A DNA stretch of 64,000 nt from Actinomycetes bacterium (GTDB taxonomy: Bacteria > Actinomycetota > Acidimicrobiia > Acidimicrobiales > RAAP-2), in the NCBI GenBank assembly GCA_021848365.1, contig JAJZUS010000002.1, positions 372,001 through 436,000 of the forward strand. Direction: 5' to 3'. Positions 8,694-17,530 of this stretch are shown here, piece by piece. A program made the translations under genes and the position numbers. Position 1 is the stretch's first letter, and the number at the start of each line of letters is the position of its first letter. Under the pieces are notes generated by a model that did not search any database, was not told where the DNA came from, and saw only the letters and a program-made list of their open reading frames with translations.

Positions 8694-10981
8694 CAGTGCG
8701 AACTCTCCGAGCCGGCACTGCCCACCCGCAGGAGCGACGCGTCGGCCGCGCCGGCGCCCAGCAGGTCGTCGAGGTCCACCGAGGGGACCGGACGGGAGAT
8801 GAGGAATCCCTGACCGCGGTGGCAGCCGAGCTCCAGCAGCTCGTCGACGATCAGGTGGGACTCGACGCCCTCCGCGATCACCTCCTTGCCGAGGGCCCGC
8901 CCCAGCCGGATGATGGCCTCGACGATGGCGCGGTCCGAGGCGTCACGGGCGATGCCCCTCACGAAGCTCATGTCGAGCTTGAGGAAGTCGACCGGCAGGT
9001 TCTTCAGCTCGGTCATCGACGCGAAGCCCGTCCCGAAGTCGTCGAGGGCGATCTCGACCCCCATGGCCCGGAACTCCTCGAGCACCTTCACGGTCGCCGC
9101 GGCGTCGTCCACGACCGCGTACTCGGTGATCTCGATACAGAGGCGGTCGCCCGGCACGTCGTTACGGGTGAGGCTGTCGCGAACGAAGTCCACCAGGTCG
9201 CCCATCTTGAAGTCGGCCGGGGACATGTTGACCCGAACGGTGAAGTCGAGCTCCGGGTACTGGGTCCGCCACGTCCCCAACTGGCGGCAGGCCTCCGCGA
9301 AGACCCAGCGTCCGAGGGCCGTGACCATCCCGGTCTCCTCGGCGACCGTGATGAACTCGGCGGCGTTGAGCAGGCCGCGGGTCGGGTGCTGCCAGCGCAC
9401 GAGCGACTCGACGGCGAGGAGCCGCCCGGTCGTGAGGTCGACTTCGGGCTGGAAGTGCAGCCGCAGTCCACCCGAGTCGATCGCCTCCCGCAGCAGGAGC
9501 TCCGTCTGAGAGCGGTCGTCGACGATCTTGCGCAGGTCGCGGTCGAACATGACGGCCCGGTTCCGTCCCCGGGCCTTCGCCTGGTACATGGCCACGTCGG
9601 CCCGACCGAGGAGCTCGCTCGCGGTCACGCCGGGTTCGGCCAGGGCGACCCCGATGCTCGCGGTGTGGTTCATCGTCGTCCCGCCGATCTCGACCGGCTG
9701 GGCGACGACGTCGAGGATGCGGTAGGCGCTCGCCAGCGCCTCCATCTCGCTGTGGGCGTGGTCCACCAGCAGGACGAACTCGTCGCCGCCGAGTCGAGCG
9801 GCCATGTCGCCCTCGCGAATGCTCGTGCGCAGCCGATCGGCCATCGTGACGAGCAGGCGGTCGCCACTCGCGTGGCCGAGGTAGTCGTTCATGACCTTGA
9901 AGCGGTCGAGGTCGACGACGAGGATGGCCGTGTCGCGCTGCTCGGTTACCCGGCGCCGCAGAGCGGCGAGGAGGGCGCGACGGTTGGCGAGGCCCGTGAG
10001 CTCGTCGTGGTGGGCGTTGTAGGTGATCCGCTCCTCGGCGTCGATACGCGCCTGGAGCTGGACCAGCATCGACGCGACGGCCTGCAGGGCGTTGATCTCC
10101 GCGGGGACCCAGTCGTGCATCTGGAAGTGCAGGAACCCGAGGACGCCCCAGGTGACGTTGCCCATGAGGAGGGGGACGCCCGCGCCGGCGGCCGGCGAGA
10201 TGCCCGCGGCCTCCTCCACGCGGTCGAGGTACACGTCGTTCGCGTCGGCGATGCCCGAGAGGTACGGACCCTTCAGGTGCTGCGTGGCGGCGAAGATCGG
10301 GTCGACGTCGAACGGGACCTCCCCGAGCGGGTCGGGGTCGGGGATGTCGGTGCGCTGGGGCCACTCGGCCTCGAGGATCGAGAGGCCGCGCTCGTGGTCG
10401 TTACGGCGAAGGAGCGCGACGTCCGCGGCGAGGAACTCGCCGAGCACGTGGACCGTCCACTGGACGACCTCGTGTCGCGTCTCGGAGGTGGCCGACATCA
10501 GCCGCTCGGCGACCCTCGCGACCAGCTCGTCCAGCCGCTGCTGGTGCAGCAGGACCTGCTCGCGCAGGGCCAGGGTCGCGACGTGGCTCAGCAGGCTGGC
10601 GAAGGCTCGGACCACGGACTGCTCACGCGGCGACCACGCCCGGCCGTGACGCGCGACGACCAGCGCGGCGATCGCGGACTGGTCCGGCAGGTTGATGGGC
10701 TCGATGAGGGCTCCCCACTCGACGCCGAGGACGTCGAAGGCGACCGTGTTCGGCGGCACGCCGTTGTCGAGGGCGTTGACGACGCGCTCGGAGATGGCCC
10801 GGAAACCCGAGTCCGCCCCGGGACGCACGAACGGCTGGAGTGCGAGCTCACGCAGATCGGTCCCCGGCCGCGTGACGACGGTGATGATTTCGACGCCCGC
10901 GATCACGTGGACCAGCGAATCGACGACGAGACTGGTCTCGCGCCGCGCCTGGTCTAGGTACCACTCATCCGCGCTCGTCAT
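8690..10981 (-). CDS. GAF-GGDEF-EAL bifunctional cyclic di-GMP enzyme
   Basis: A 763-residue soluble protein. Two GAF-like regions fill the first 330 residues (the second ends in GVLGFLHFQMHDWVPAEINA). A GGDEF domain follows with an inhibitory REGD site and intact LGGDEF, then an EAL domain with VESLVRW (ESL in place of EAL, keeping the metal-binding Glu), VNMSPADF, CIEITE, intact LDDFGTGFASM, LKLDMSF and IAEGVES. Both synthesis and hydrolysis look possible, with input sensing deciding the balance. The order GAF-GGDEF-EAL matches Mycobacterium tuberculosis Rv1354c, and an Rv1355c-like gene lies immediately upstream here too. GAGG stands five bases before the ATG at 10981. Three more genes follow by 4-base overlaps. 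Confidence 0.92.
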   Translation of the reverse strand: MTSADEWYLDQARRETSLVVDSLVHVIAGVEIITVVTRPGTDLRELALQPFVRPGADSGFRAISERVVNALDNGVPPNTVAFDVLGVEWGALIEPINLPDQSAIAALVVARHGRAWSPREQSVVRAFASLLSHVATLALREQVLLHQQRLDELVARVAERLMSATSETRHEVVQWTVHVLGEFLAADVALLRRNDHERGLSILEAEWPQRTDIPDPDPLGEVPFDVDPIFAATQHLKGPYLSGIADANDVYLDRVEEAAGISPAAGAGVPLLMGNVTWGVLGFLHFQMHDWVPAEINALQAVASMLVQLQARIDAEERITYNAHHDELTGLANRRALLAALRRRVTEQRDTAILVVDLDRFKVMNDYLGHASGDRLLVTMADRLRTSIREGDMAARLGGDEFVLLVDHAHSEMEALASAYRILDVVAQPVEIGGTTMNHTASIGVALAEPGVTASELLGRADVAMYQAKARGRNRAVMFDRDLRKIVDDRSQTELLLREAIDSGGLRLHFQPEVDLTTGRLLAVESLVRWQHPTRGLLNAAEFITVAEETGMVTALGRWVFAEACRQLGTWRTQYPELDFTVRVNMSPADFKMGDLVDFVRDSLTRNDVPGDRLCIEITEYAVVDDAAATVKVLEEFRAMGVEIALDDFGTGFASMTELKNLPVDFLKLDMSFVRGIARDASDRAIVEAIIRLGRALGKEVIAEGVESHLIVDELLELGCHRGQGFLISRPVPSVDLDDLLGAGAADASLLRVGSAGSESSHW

Positions 10982-11033
10982 TGGGCCTCATCTCCACGGC
11001 TCGTCCGACTCTCACCGGGTGGATCCCACAGTC

Positions 11034-11069
11034 GTGGGTGAATCAATGCTAAAGCCGCACTTCACCCAC
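11034..11069. repeat. 9-base inverted repeat upstream of the GAF-GGDEF-EAL gene
   Basis: GTGGGTGAA (11034-11042) and TTCACCCAC (11061-11069) are perfect inverted copies 18 bases apart, about 55 bases upstream of the ATG at 10981 and 34 bases beyond the stop of the Rv1355c-like gene. It could be an operator for the cyclic di-GMP operon or a weak terminator; there is no T-run to support the latter. Confidence 0.35.
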
Positions 11070-11102
11070 CGCAAGAGGGAATATCGTCGAGGACCCGGTC
11101 CC

Positions 11103-13991
11103 CTAGAACGTTCCCTCGCTGAGGCGGGCCATGTCGGAGCGCGTCAGCACTTCGCCGAGGGGGTGTCGGATAGAGTGGACGCTCGCCGCTGGGGCGTAGG
11201 AGATGCGCACCACCATCACGAGCGCCTCGCCGAGTCCGATTTCGAAACGCTCTTTCAGATCGTCGGAGAGCCGCGCCAGTTCGTCGACGTAGCGCTCTCC
11301 TCCGAGCGTGAGAAGGTCGTTCGAACCCGTCGCGTAGAGGAAAAGGGGGGCCACCGGCTGCACGGCCAGCCCGATCGTCTCGGCCGTGAGCCAGAATCGC
11401 TCGAGGGCTTGACCACCCCTCACGTACCACGCGGGCTCGTCGCGGGGCACCGTGATGGCCGCCAGCGCCGAGCTGGTGCCGATCAGGAGCTGGGTGCGCA
11501 GACCCAGGGACTGCCCCGCCCGCCACTCGGCGAGCAGGTCCATCACGTCGGGACGACGCAGGACGTCCGAGACGGCGATGGTCGCCGGATCCATCTCGAG
11601 CGACCGGACGTCGAGGCCGTCCTCCAGCCGGTCCCGACCCGGGAACCGCAGCTCGCCGAGCATCTGCTCACGCACGTGGGGCAGGATGAAGCGCAGGCGA
11701 TCCGATCGACCGAGGACGTCACCGATCCCGTCCATCGTGGTCCGATCGCTCACGAACCGCAGAGTCGCGCCCTCGCGCGTCACGGCGTGCGTCAGGTGCT
11801 CGACGTGGGGGGTCGGGATGGCGCCGGGCTGTCCGGCCTGTCGGTTGGACGTCCGGGTCGCCACGTGGCCGATGAGGCCCGCGAGCGCCGGATCGGTCTG
11901 GTCGCCGAGTCCCATCGTCGCCACGTGGTGCGAGGCGGGGCCGTGGGGGAACAGCTGGACCATGCCCAGTCGTCGACGCGCCGCGGCGGCGACCCGTGCG
12001 TTCATGAGGGCGGCCCCCAGCGCCACGAAGGTACCGCGATGGGCGACGTCCATCGCTGACGTCCGTTCGGGCAGCATGAAGAAGCGGACCTCGTCCGCGT
12101 CGGCCTCGAATCGCCACGGCTGGACGTTGCCACCGGAGGGGGCCCGGCGAGCCGCGTCGACGACGTAGGTCACGTCGTCGTCGGTGTCGTCGAGCGGGGG
12201 CTCGGTGGGAGGGGCACTCGCGAGGTCGAGGTACTCGCCGCGTGACGGGTCGACCTCCTCGATCTCCCCGAGGATCTCGTCGACGTCGAGCCGCACCTGA
12301 CCGGACGGCAGCTCTCGGCCGAGGCCCAGTCGTCGGACCGCCGCCGCCACCGTCACGCCCCCGAGGCTCACCTCGCTGCCGAGCTGGGGCCACCCGGTGA
12401 TCGTGGTGCCGAACTCGAAGAAGCTGGCCGCCATCCGCGCCGAGACCTGCGACGGGCCGACGACCTTGATCATGTGGCCCGCGAGCTCCGCGGGAGTGAG
12501 CTCTGAGAGCCGCGAGCTGTCGAGGTCGCCGAGCAGGCCGTGGAAGATCGGCCGCGTCGGGTCGAGGTCGAAGCGCTCGACGTCCAGCACTCCGCGATCG
12601 GAGGTCTCCATGATCACGGGGATGCGCCGCGAGCGAGCCGCCTCCCGGACGCGGACCTTCATGTCGAGCGAGTCGCACTCCTCGACGACGAGGTCCAGGT
12701 CCTCGAGGAAGGCATCGAGGTTCTCCTCCGTGACCCCGGAGGTCACGGCCGACACCTTCAGGTACGGGTCGATCTCGGCGATCCGGCGGGCCGCCACCAC
12801 GGCCTTGTTCACGCCGATGTCGAGCACGCTCGCCGGGACCCGGTTGAGGTTCGACAACTCGAGGGTGTCGAAGTCCGCGATGCGCAGCTCGCCGACGATG
12901 CCCTCGAGGGCGAGGGTGTAGGCGATCGCGTGACCGGCGCTCGCCCCCACCACGCCGACCCGCAGGCCCCGCAGGCGGGCCTGCTCGTCGGCCGTGATCT
13001 TGTGCCGGTTGCGGTCGAGCCGGACCCGGTCGAAGGCGCGCGGTCCGAGGACTCGGACGACGGCGCGCCGCCACGGGTAGTAGACCCACCGCTGGACGTC
13101 GCGCCGCGCGGCCTCCTCGGCGACCGGGCGGACGGCCGTGAGTTGGGAGCGCTGGTCCTCGAATCGATCGACCACCTCGAGGGCGGGATCCTCGCGCAGG
13201 ACCCGCATCACTTCCCGGTCGCTGCGCCGCGTCACGTCGAGGACGACGGGGTGGCGCGAGTACAACGAGACCGGCTCGCCGCCGTTCGGGGTGACGGCGT
13301 GGGAGTCGGGCCCCCGGAGCAGCTGCTCGGCCTCACGGCGCAGGGCACGCTGGTTGTCGGGGTCGGCCAGCTCGGAGGCACGCGAACGCTGCCAGGTGAC
13401 GGCGACGGTGCGGTAGCGGGCGTCGGGGAACGGGACCCAGTTCTCGCTGAGGACCTCGCCGCCGGCGAGCTTTCCGAGCGGCACGAGGGCGTCCGACACG
13501 CAGGCGATCGTTCGCTCGGCCCCCAGCCAGTTGGCCGCGTGCACCATCGCCCGCGACAGGGCCGTCACCAGGCGAACCCCGACGACGGCCTCGCCCCTGG
13601 CCCACGCCCCCTTCGCCTCGATGATCCCGAAGCGGGCCTCGCGGTCGATGAGGTCCCCGATGTCGTCGATCTCGGGGAGTTCCGCCATCTCCTCCATGAG
13701 GGCGGTGCCCCAGCGATTCTCGACGGGACCGTGGAATCGCACGCCGACGACGGGCTCGCCGTCGGCCCCGAAGCCGATCAGGAAGAGCGGGATCCCGATC
13801 CCCTCGTCCAGCTCACGGCGGCGCAGGGTCCCCTCGAAGCCGTAGCTGCGATACTTCCCCTCGGCGTCGTCCAGGTAGCGCCGCCACAGATCGGGCCGCT
13901 CGAGCGGGTGATGGCCCTCGAACCGCACTCCCGACGCCTCGTCGGTGAAACTGGCCCCGTACCGATAGCGTCGACTCAATCCACTGGCCAC
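11103..13991 (-). CDS. Rv1355c/MoeY-type fusion: acyltransferase-like, ThiF/E1-like and nitroreductase-like domains
   Basis: About 962 residues. Residues 15-225 look like a GNAT or autoinducer-synthase fold (LFLIGFGADGEPVVGVRFHG, then a helical stretch and WVPFPDARYRTVAVTWQ). Near residue 344 begins a ThiF/E1 Rossmann domain (LRVGVVGASAGHAIA, ADFDTLELSNLNR, with the Arg that contacts ATP). Near residue 614 a nitroreductase-like FMN domain begins with RAPSGGNVQPWRF and runs almost to the end. M. tuberculosis Rv1355c, the nearest relative I know, has the last two parts. The chemistry is unknown; an adenylated carboxylate handed to a flavin domain is one guess. The GTG at 13991 has GGAG seven bases upstream; a longer in-frame reading could start at the GTG at 14114, which has no such site. 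The cyclic di-GMP operon lies downstream. Confidence 0.75.
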   Translation of the reverse strand: MASGLSRRYRYGASFTDEASGVRFEGHHPLERPDLWRRYLDDAEGKYRSYGFEGTLRRRELDEGIGIPLFLIGFGADGEPVVGVRFHGPVENRWGTALMEEMAELPEIDDIGDLIDREARFGIIEAKGAWARGEAVVGVRLVTALSRAMVHAANWLGAERTIACVSDALVPLGKLAGGEVLSENWVPFPDARYRTVAVTWQRSRASELADPDNQRALRREAEQLLRGPDSHAVTPNGGEPVSLYSRHPVVLDVTRRSDREVMRVLREDPALEVVDRFEDQRSQLTAVRPVAEEAARRDVQRWVYYPWRRAVVRVLGPRAFDRVRLDRNRHKITADEQARLRGLRVGVVGASAGHAIAYTLALEGIVGELRIADFDTLELSNLNRVPASVLDIGVNKAVVAARRIAEIDPYLKVSAVTSGVTEENLDAFLEDLDLVVEECDSLDMKVRVREAARSRRIPVIMETSDRGVLDVERFDLDPTRPIFHGLLGDLDSSRLSELTPAELAGHMIKVVGPSQVSARMAASFFEFGTTITGWPQLGSEVSLGGVTVAAAVRRLGLGRELPSGQVRLDVDEILGEIEEVDPSRGEYLDLASAPPTEPPLDDTDDDVTYVVDAARRAPSGGNVQPWRFEADADEVRFFMLPERTSAMDVAHRGTFVALGAALMNARVAAAARRRLGMVQLFPHGPASHHVATMGLGDQTDPALAGLIGHVATRTSNRQAGQPGAIPTPHVEHLTHAVTREGATLRFVSDRTTMDGIGDVLGRSDRLRFILPHVREQMLGELRFPGRDRLEDGLDVRSLEMDPATIAVSDVLRRPDVMDLLAEWRAGQSLGLRTQLLIGTSSALAAITVPRDEPAWYVRGGQALERFWLTAETIGLAVQPVAPLFLYATGSNDLLTLGGERYVDELARLSDDLKERFEIGLGEALVMVVRISYAPAASVHSIRHPLGEVLTRSDMARLSEGTF

Positions 13992-14124
13992 CGAATGTCT
14001 CCGTATCCGGCCGCCGCGGGTGTCCACGCGTCGGATGGGCCCGGGGCGGCGCGTCACCGGAACTGTAGTGAGGGATCCCTCGAAAGTGGTGAATGCTCCG
14101 ATCGACGACGCCACAGGAGATTGA

Positions 14125-14916
14125 ATGGAGCCCGTGCTCGTCGCCGTCGCGATCTACTCCGGACTGCTCGGACTCGTGATCGGATCGTTCCTCAACGTCG
14201 TCGTCTACCGGGTCCCCCGCGACCTCTCGATCGTGCGACCGGGCTCGGCCTGTCCGCAATGCGGGACCCCGATCGCGCCGCACGACAACGTCCCCGTCCT
14301 CTCGTGGATCCTCCTGCGCGGCCGCTGCCGGTCGTGTCGCGAGCCCATCTCGATCCGCTACCCCCTCGTCGAGCTCGGCGTCGGACTGCTCTTCGCGGCG
14401 AGCACCGTGCGATTCGGGCTGCACGTCTGGCTCGTCGCCGTCTGGATCCTCGAGGCGGGCCTCGTCGCGCTCGCCCAGATCGACGCCGAGCACCTCACGC
14501 TCCCCCGGTCGATCGTGTGGCCGATGTTCGCCGCCCAGCTCGCCGTCCTCGCCGGTGCCGCCGCGCAGGAGCACGACGGGCGACGGCTCCTCGTCGCCGC
14601 GATCGCCGCGGCCGCCTGGTTCGTGCCCTACGTCATCATCAACCTCGTGAGCCCGCAGGCCCTGGGCTTCGGTGACGTGCGACTCGTCCTCTCGCTCGGA
14701 CTCGGTCTCGGGTGGTTCGGACCGGGCGTCGTCTTCGTCGGGTTCTTCGCCTCCAACCTGCTCGCGATCGTCGTGGGCGTGGTGAACCTCGCTCGACACG
14801 CGACGACGCGCCGTCAACCCCTCCCCTACGGGACGTACTTGGCGCTCGGGACGATCGTCGCCCTCTTCGTCGGTGGGCCCATCGTGAACGCCCTGGCGCT
14901 ACCGGGACTGCGCTGA
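14125..14916 (+). CDS. pilD: Prepilin leader peptidase / N-methyltransferase
   Basis: A 263-residue membrane protein with about seven hydrophobic segments. The N-terminal half has GSFLNVVVYRVPRDLS and the two zinc-binding pairs CPQCG and CRSCR of the methyltransferase domain. The aspartyl protease residues are the Asp of QIDAEHLTLP and the Asp of LGFGDVRL (GFGDVRL for the usual GxGDxKL). It cleaves and N-methylates type IV prepilins in the cytoplasmic membrane; likely substrates are the four prepilin-like proteins at 16847-21826. An AGGAG sequence five bases before the ATG fixes the start. It reads rightward, away from the Rv1355c-like gene and converging on the leftward pilus genes. Confidence 0.93.
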   Translation: MEPVLVAVAIYSGLLGLVIGSFLNVVVYRVPRDLSIVRPGSACPQCGTPIAPHDNVPVLSWILLRGRCRSCREPISIRYPLVELGVGLLFAASTVRFGLHVWLVAVWILEAGLVALAQIDAEHLTLPRSIVWPMFAAQLAVLAGAAAQEHDGRRLLVAAIAAAAWFVPYVIINLVSPQALGFGDVRLVLSLGLGLGWFGPGVVFVGFFASNLLAIVVGVVNLARHATTRRQPLPYGTYLALGTIVALFVGGPIVNALALPGLR

Positions 14917-14941
14917 CCGACCGCGCGGCGAGCGCCACCTC

Positions 14942-15646
14942 CTAGAAGACGAACTCCATGCGCAGGCCCTCGCCGTCCCACTCCGCGTCGGCCGGGATGC
15001 GCTTCGCGGCGCGACCCTGGACGCGCCGCGCCGTCCACATCATCGCCGCCACGTCGAGGCGGTGAGTCAGCGGGATCGGACTCTCCTCGTCGAGCATGCT
15101 CTCGATCCCGGCGATGCGGCTCACGAGGAGGTCGCGCCGCTCGTCGCGACCCTCCTCGCGGTGCTTCGACCACCGCAGCGGGGTCTCTCCATTCAGGTGG
15201 AAGAAGCTGAGCTCGGGGTGCCCCTCGTAGACGGTGCGCTGGCGGTACGGGGACATCTCGAAGCCCACCTGGCGGTAGGTCTGGAGTCGGGCCAGGGACA
15301 CCACGTCGAGACCCTCGAGCCGCGGCGGGTCACTGAGGAGCGCGTCGCGCGACGGGACGCGCTGGATCGAGGTAGCGCGCCAGCGCAGCAGGCGACGCGC
15401 CTCGAGGTCGCAGGTTCGATACGACGGCTCCTCGGTGGCGGGATACCCGACCGGGGCGGCGATGACGACGACCGCGTACGCCGGGAACTGGCTGAGGACC
15501 TCCACGAAGGAGTTCATGACGACGGGCGTCTCCGGGGCGAAGGTCGCGGCGTGGACCTTCGCCGGGCCGACCACCCACCGGCGACCCCACGGCAGCGCCG
15601 CCGCCACCATCGTGTAGGGGAGTTCCGGTCCCCGACGCAGACTCAC
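14942..15646 (-). CDS. DUF429-like predicted RNase H-fold protein
   Basis: A 234-residue protein that resembles DUF429 proteins, predicted RNase H-like nucleases of unknown role. The recognisable part is RTVYEGHPELSFFHLNGETP followed by LRWSKHREEGRDER, the family's conserved histidine-proline-glutamate segment and lysine/glycine run. The N-terminal GVDG-type acidic motif normally found after the start is not present (AAALPWGRRWVVG instead), so the active site may be incomplete. The GTG at 15646 lies three bases after the pilT stop, so translation is probably coupled to pilT; an internal ATG at 15610 would fit the usual family start better. No link to pili is known. Confidence 0.55.
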   Translation of the reverse strand: MSLRRGPELPYTMVAAALPWGRRWVVGPAKVHAATFAPETPVVMNSFVEVLSQFPAYAVVVIAAPVGYPATEEPSYRTCDLEARRLLRWRATSIQRVPSRDALLSDPPRLEGLDVVSLARLQTYRQVGFEMSPYRQRTVYEGHPELSFFHLNGETPLRWSKHREEGRDERRDLLVSRIAGIESMLDEESPIPLTHRLDVAAMMWTARRVQGRAAKRIPADAEWDGEGLRMEFVF

Positions 15647-15649
15647 GGC

Positions 15650-16744
15650 TTACGCCGTTTCGCCGAGATATCCCATCTGCTCCAGGATACGCACCAACTC
15701 CTTGGGTCGGGTCGTGACCGACATGGCGTCCTCGTAGGTGACCGTCTGGCTCTTGATCAGGTTCGCCAGGCTGAACTCGAGGATCTGCATGCCCTCCTTG
15801 GCGTTGGTGTACATCACGTTCGACAGCTGGTTCGAGCGACCCTCGCGAACGAGGTTGCGCACGGGGTGGGTCGCGATCAGCACCTCGTAGGCCGCGACCA
15901 TCCCCCCGCCGATCTTGGGCAGCAGGCGCTGAGCGACGATCGCCGTCAGCGAGGCGGCCAGCTGGACGCGCGTCTGCTCCTGGCGCCAGGCCGGGAACAC
16001 GTCGATGATGCGGTCGATCGCCTGGGGCGCGTCGTTGGTGTGCAGGGTCGCGAACACGAGGTGGCCCGTCTCCGCCATCGTGAGAGCCATCTGGATCGAG
16101 TCGATGTCGCGCATCTCGCCGATCAGCATGACGTCGGGGTCCTCGCGAAGGGCCGACCGCAGCGCCCGCTGGAACGTCGGTGAATCGAGACCGATCTCTC
16201 GCTGCGTCACCGCCGACATCTTGTGGTGGTGCACGTACTCGACCGGATCCTCGATGGTGAGGATGTGCGACGCCCGCGTCTCGTTGATGCGGTCGACGAT
16301 CGCGGCCAAGGTCGTGGACTTCCCCGAGCCCGTGGGTCCCGTCACGAGGACGAAGCCACGCGGCTGCTGCGCGATCCAACTCGCAGCCGACGGAAGACCG
16401 AGGTCGTCGAACGAGGGGATCCGAGTGGGAATCACGCGCAGCGACAGCGCGGGCTCACCCTTCTGGGTGAAGAGACTGCCCCGAATGCGCGCCAGGTCTC
16501 TCCACGAGAACGCGAAGTCGACGTCCTTCTCATCTCGGAAGATCTCGAGTTGTCCCGACGAGAGAAGCGGCGTCACCAAGTCCAGGATCGCGCTGCCCTG
16601 AATGTCCGCGGCCCCATCGACCGGCCGCAGCTTTCCCTCAACCCTGATCCGTGGCGGCGACCCGTGCGTCAGCAAGAGGTCCGAGCCCCGTTGTTGCCAC
16701 AGCAGGTCAATCCACGGATCCATCAAATTGGTGTCCTCATTCAC
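15650..16744 (-). CDS. pilT: Type IV pilus retraction ATPase PilT
   Basis: A 364-residue GspE/PilT-family hexameric ATPase. An N-terminal PAS-like domain (GSDLLLTHGSPPRIRVEGKL) precedes the Walker A GPTGSGKST, the Asp box around TIEDPVEYVH, Walker B LIGEMRD, and the His box TLHTNDAPQAIDRI. The C-terminal PVRNLVREGR matches the AIRNLIREG element that marks PilT and is needed for pilus retraction. It acts on the inside of the cytoplasmic membrane to disassemble the pilus, opposite PilB at 23163-24953. The GTG at 16744 is used here; an in-frame ATG at 16723 is possible. A strong hairpin separates it from pilA upstream, so it may be expressed at a lower level than pilA. Confidence 0.93.
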   Translation of the reverse strand: MNEDTNLMDPWIDLLWQQRGSDLLLTHGSPPRIRVEGKLRPVDGAADIQGSAILDLVTPLLSSGQLEIFRDEKDVDFAFSWRDLARIRGSLFTQKGEPALSLRVIPTRIPSFDDLGLPSAASWIAQQPRGFVLVTGPTGSGKSTTLAAIVDRINETRASHILTIEDPVEYVHHHKMSAVTQREIGLDSPTFQRALRSALREDPDVMLIGEMRDIDSIQMALTMAETGHLVFATLHTNDAPQAIDRIIDVFPAWRQEQTRVQLAASLTAIVAQRLLPKIGGGMVAAYEVLIATHPVRNLVREGRSNQLSNVMYTNAKEGMQILEFSLANLIKSQTVTYEDAMSVTTRPKELVRILEQMGYLGETA

Positions 16745-16772
16745 CGTTACGACCCCTCTATCGAGAGACTAA

Positions 16773-16814
16773 GAGGCAGCGCCACACGAGTTACAACTCG
16801 TGTGGCGCTGCCTC
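16773..16814 (-). terminator. 18-bp perfect hairpin between pilA and pilT
   Basis: Positions 16773-16790 pair perfectly with 16797-16814 (GAGGCAGCGCCACACGAG and its complement) around the loop TTACAA. It lies 32 bases past the pilA stop and 28 bases before the pilT start. In the direction of transcription it is followed by TTAGTCTCTCG rather than a clean T-run, so it may act as a partial terminator or as a stabilising 3' end for a short, abundant pilA message. Confidence 0.75.
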
Positions 16815-16846
16815 CTCTTACGTCAATTCAGAGTAGGGCTCTTCCC

Positions 16847-17374
16847 CTACTGCACGCCATTGCAGGCCTGCGGCCCATTACCTTCCCACTTGATCCATGT
16901 GGTAGTACCGGTAGCGAGCGCCGGAACTGTAACAGTCCCCGTCCCGACATTTCCAGGCTGAGCATCTGTGTTAGGCAGCGCCGTAGCGGTAGACAACTTG
17001 GTCGGATCAATTCCCGTGTAGACGTATAGGACCCCACTAAGCAGACCGAATTCATAGTGTGGCTTGTTGCTGGGCCATGACGCGATGTAGGGGTGACTTT
17101 GATTGGCTGTCGTACCGCTCTGAAGGTTGACAGTCGTCGCTGTCCCCGACGGGTTCTGGGCATTGAAAGCCGCGATCGCGGTCTGAACCGTTGCCCCATC
17201 AGCCTGGCACGCCGCCACGGCGCTCTGGCCCGTGATGCCACCGAGGGCGAACACCACGACCGCGGCCAAGATTCCGAGTACGACAATAACGATGAGCAGT
17301 TCAATCAGGGTGAAGCCTGCATTGACTCCCTCATCCATCCGACGCTGCCGGATCTGACGATACATCTGAAGCAT
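16847..17374 (-). CDS. pilA: Type IV major pilin (prepilin)
   Basis: A 175-residue prepilin. After a 20-residue positively charged leader (MLQMYRQIRQRRMDEGVNAG) comes the processing site and hydrophobic helix FTLIELLIVIVVLGILAAVV; the Glu at +5 of the mature protein is present. The rest (about 130 residues) has two cysteines, one just after the helix (AACQADG) and one near the end (QACNGVQ), which may close a C-terminal disulfide loop. AGGA stands five bases before the ATG at 17374, which supports the long leader; starts at codons 4 or 13 are alternatives. Base composition is visibly lower in G+C than the flanking genes. The single, small, separately promoted gene followed by a strong hairpin fits the major subunit. 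Confidence 0.9.
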   Translation of the reverse strand: MLQMYRQIRQRRMDEGVNAGFTLIELLIVIVVLGILAAVVVFALGGITGQSAVAACQADGATVQTAIAAFNAQNPSGTATTVNLQSGTTANQSHPYIASWPSNKPHYEFGLLSGVLYVYTGIDPTKLSTATALPNTDAQPGNVGTGTVTVPALATGTTTWIKWEGNGPQACNGVQ

Positions 17375-17459
17375 GAGTTCCTAACTCCCCTTCTCGTTGT
17401 TGCCGACACCTACGAGATGCCTACCACCGTCGAGGCACTCGCGCCCCGCAGCGAACCGA

Positions 17460-17465
17460 ACTATA
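17460..17465 (-). promoter_or_regulatory. Candidate pilA promoter -10
   Basis: On the minus strand TATAGT lies in an A/T-richer stretch about 86 bases upstream of the pilA start. A TTGGGG about 19 bases further up is a poor -35. If used, the leader would be close to 80 bases long. Confidence 0.35.
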
Positions 17466-17512
17466 CACTGCCCCCACTTCGTTTCCCCAAAATTTTCCTC
17501 AAGTTGATCCCT

Positions 17513-17530
17513 GCTGAGTATTGACTCAGC
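17513..17530. promoter_or_regulatory. Palindrome upstream of the pilA promoter
   Basis: GCTGAGT (17513-17519) and ACTCAGC (17524-17530) form a perfect seven-base inverted repeat around ATTG, about 50 bases upstream of the candidate -10. The position suits an activator site for pilA. Confidence 0.3.

Noticed and set aside
11034-11069. Possible cyclic di-GMP riboswitch upstream of the GAF-GGDEF-EAL gene
   Set aside because: The conserved tetraloop-receptor and junction sequences of the known cyclic di-GMP riboswitch classes are not found; only one simple inverted repeat is present.
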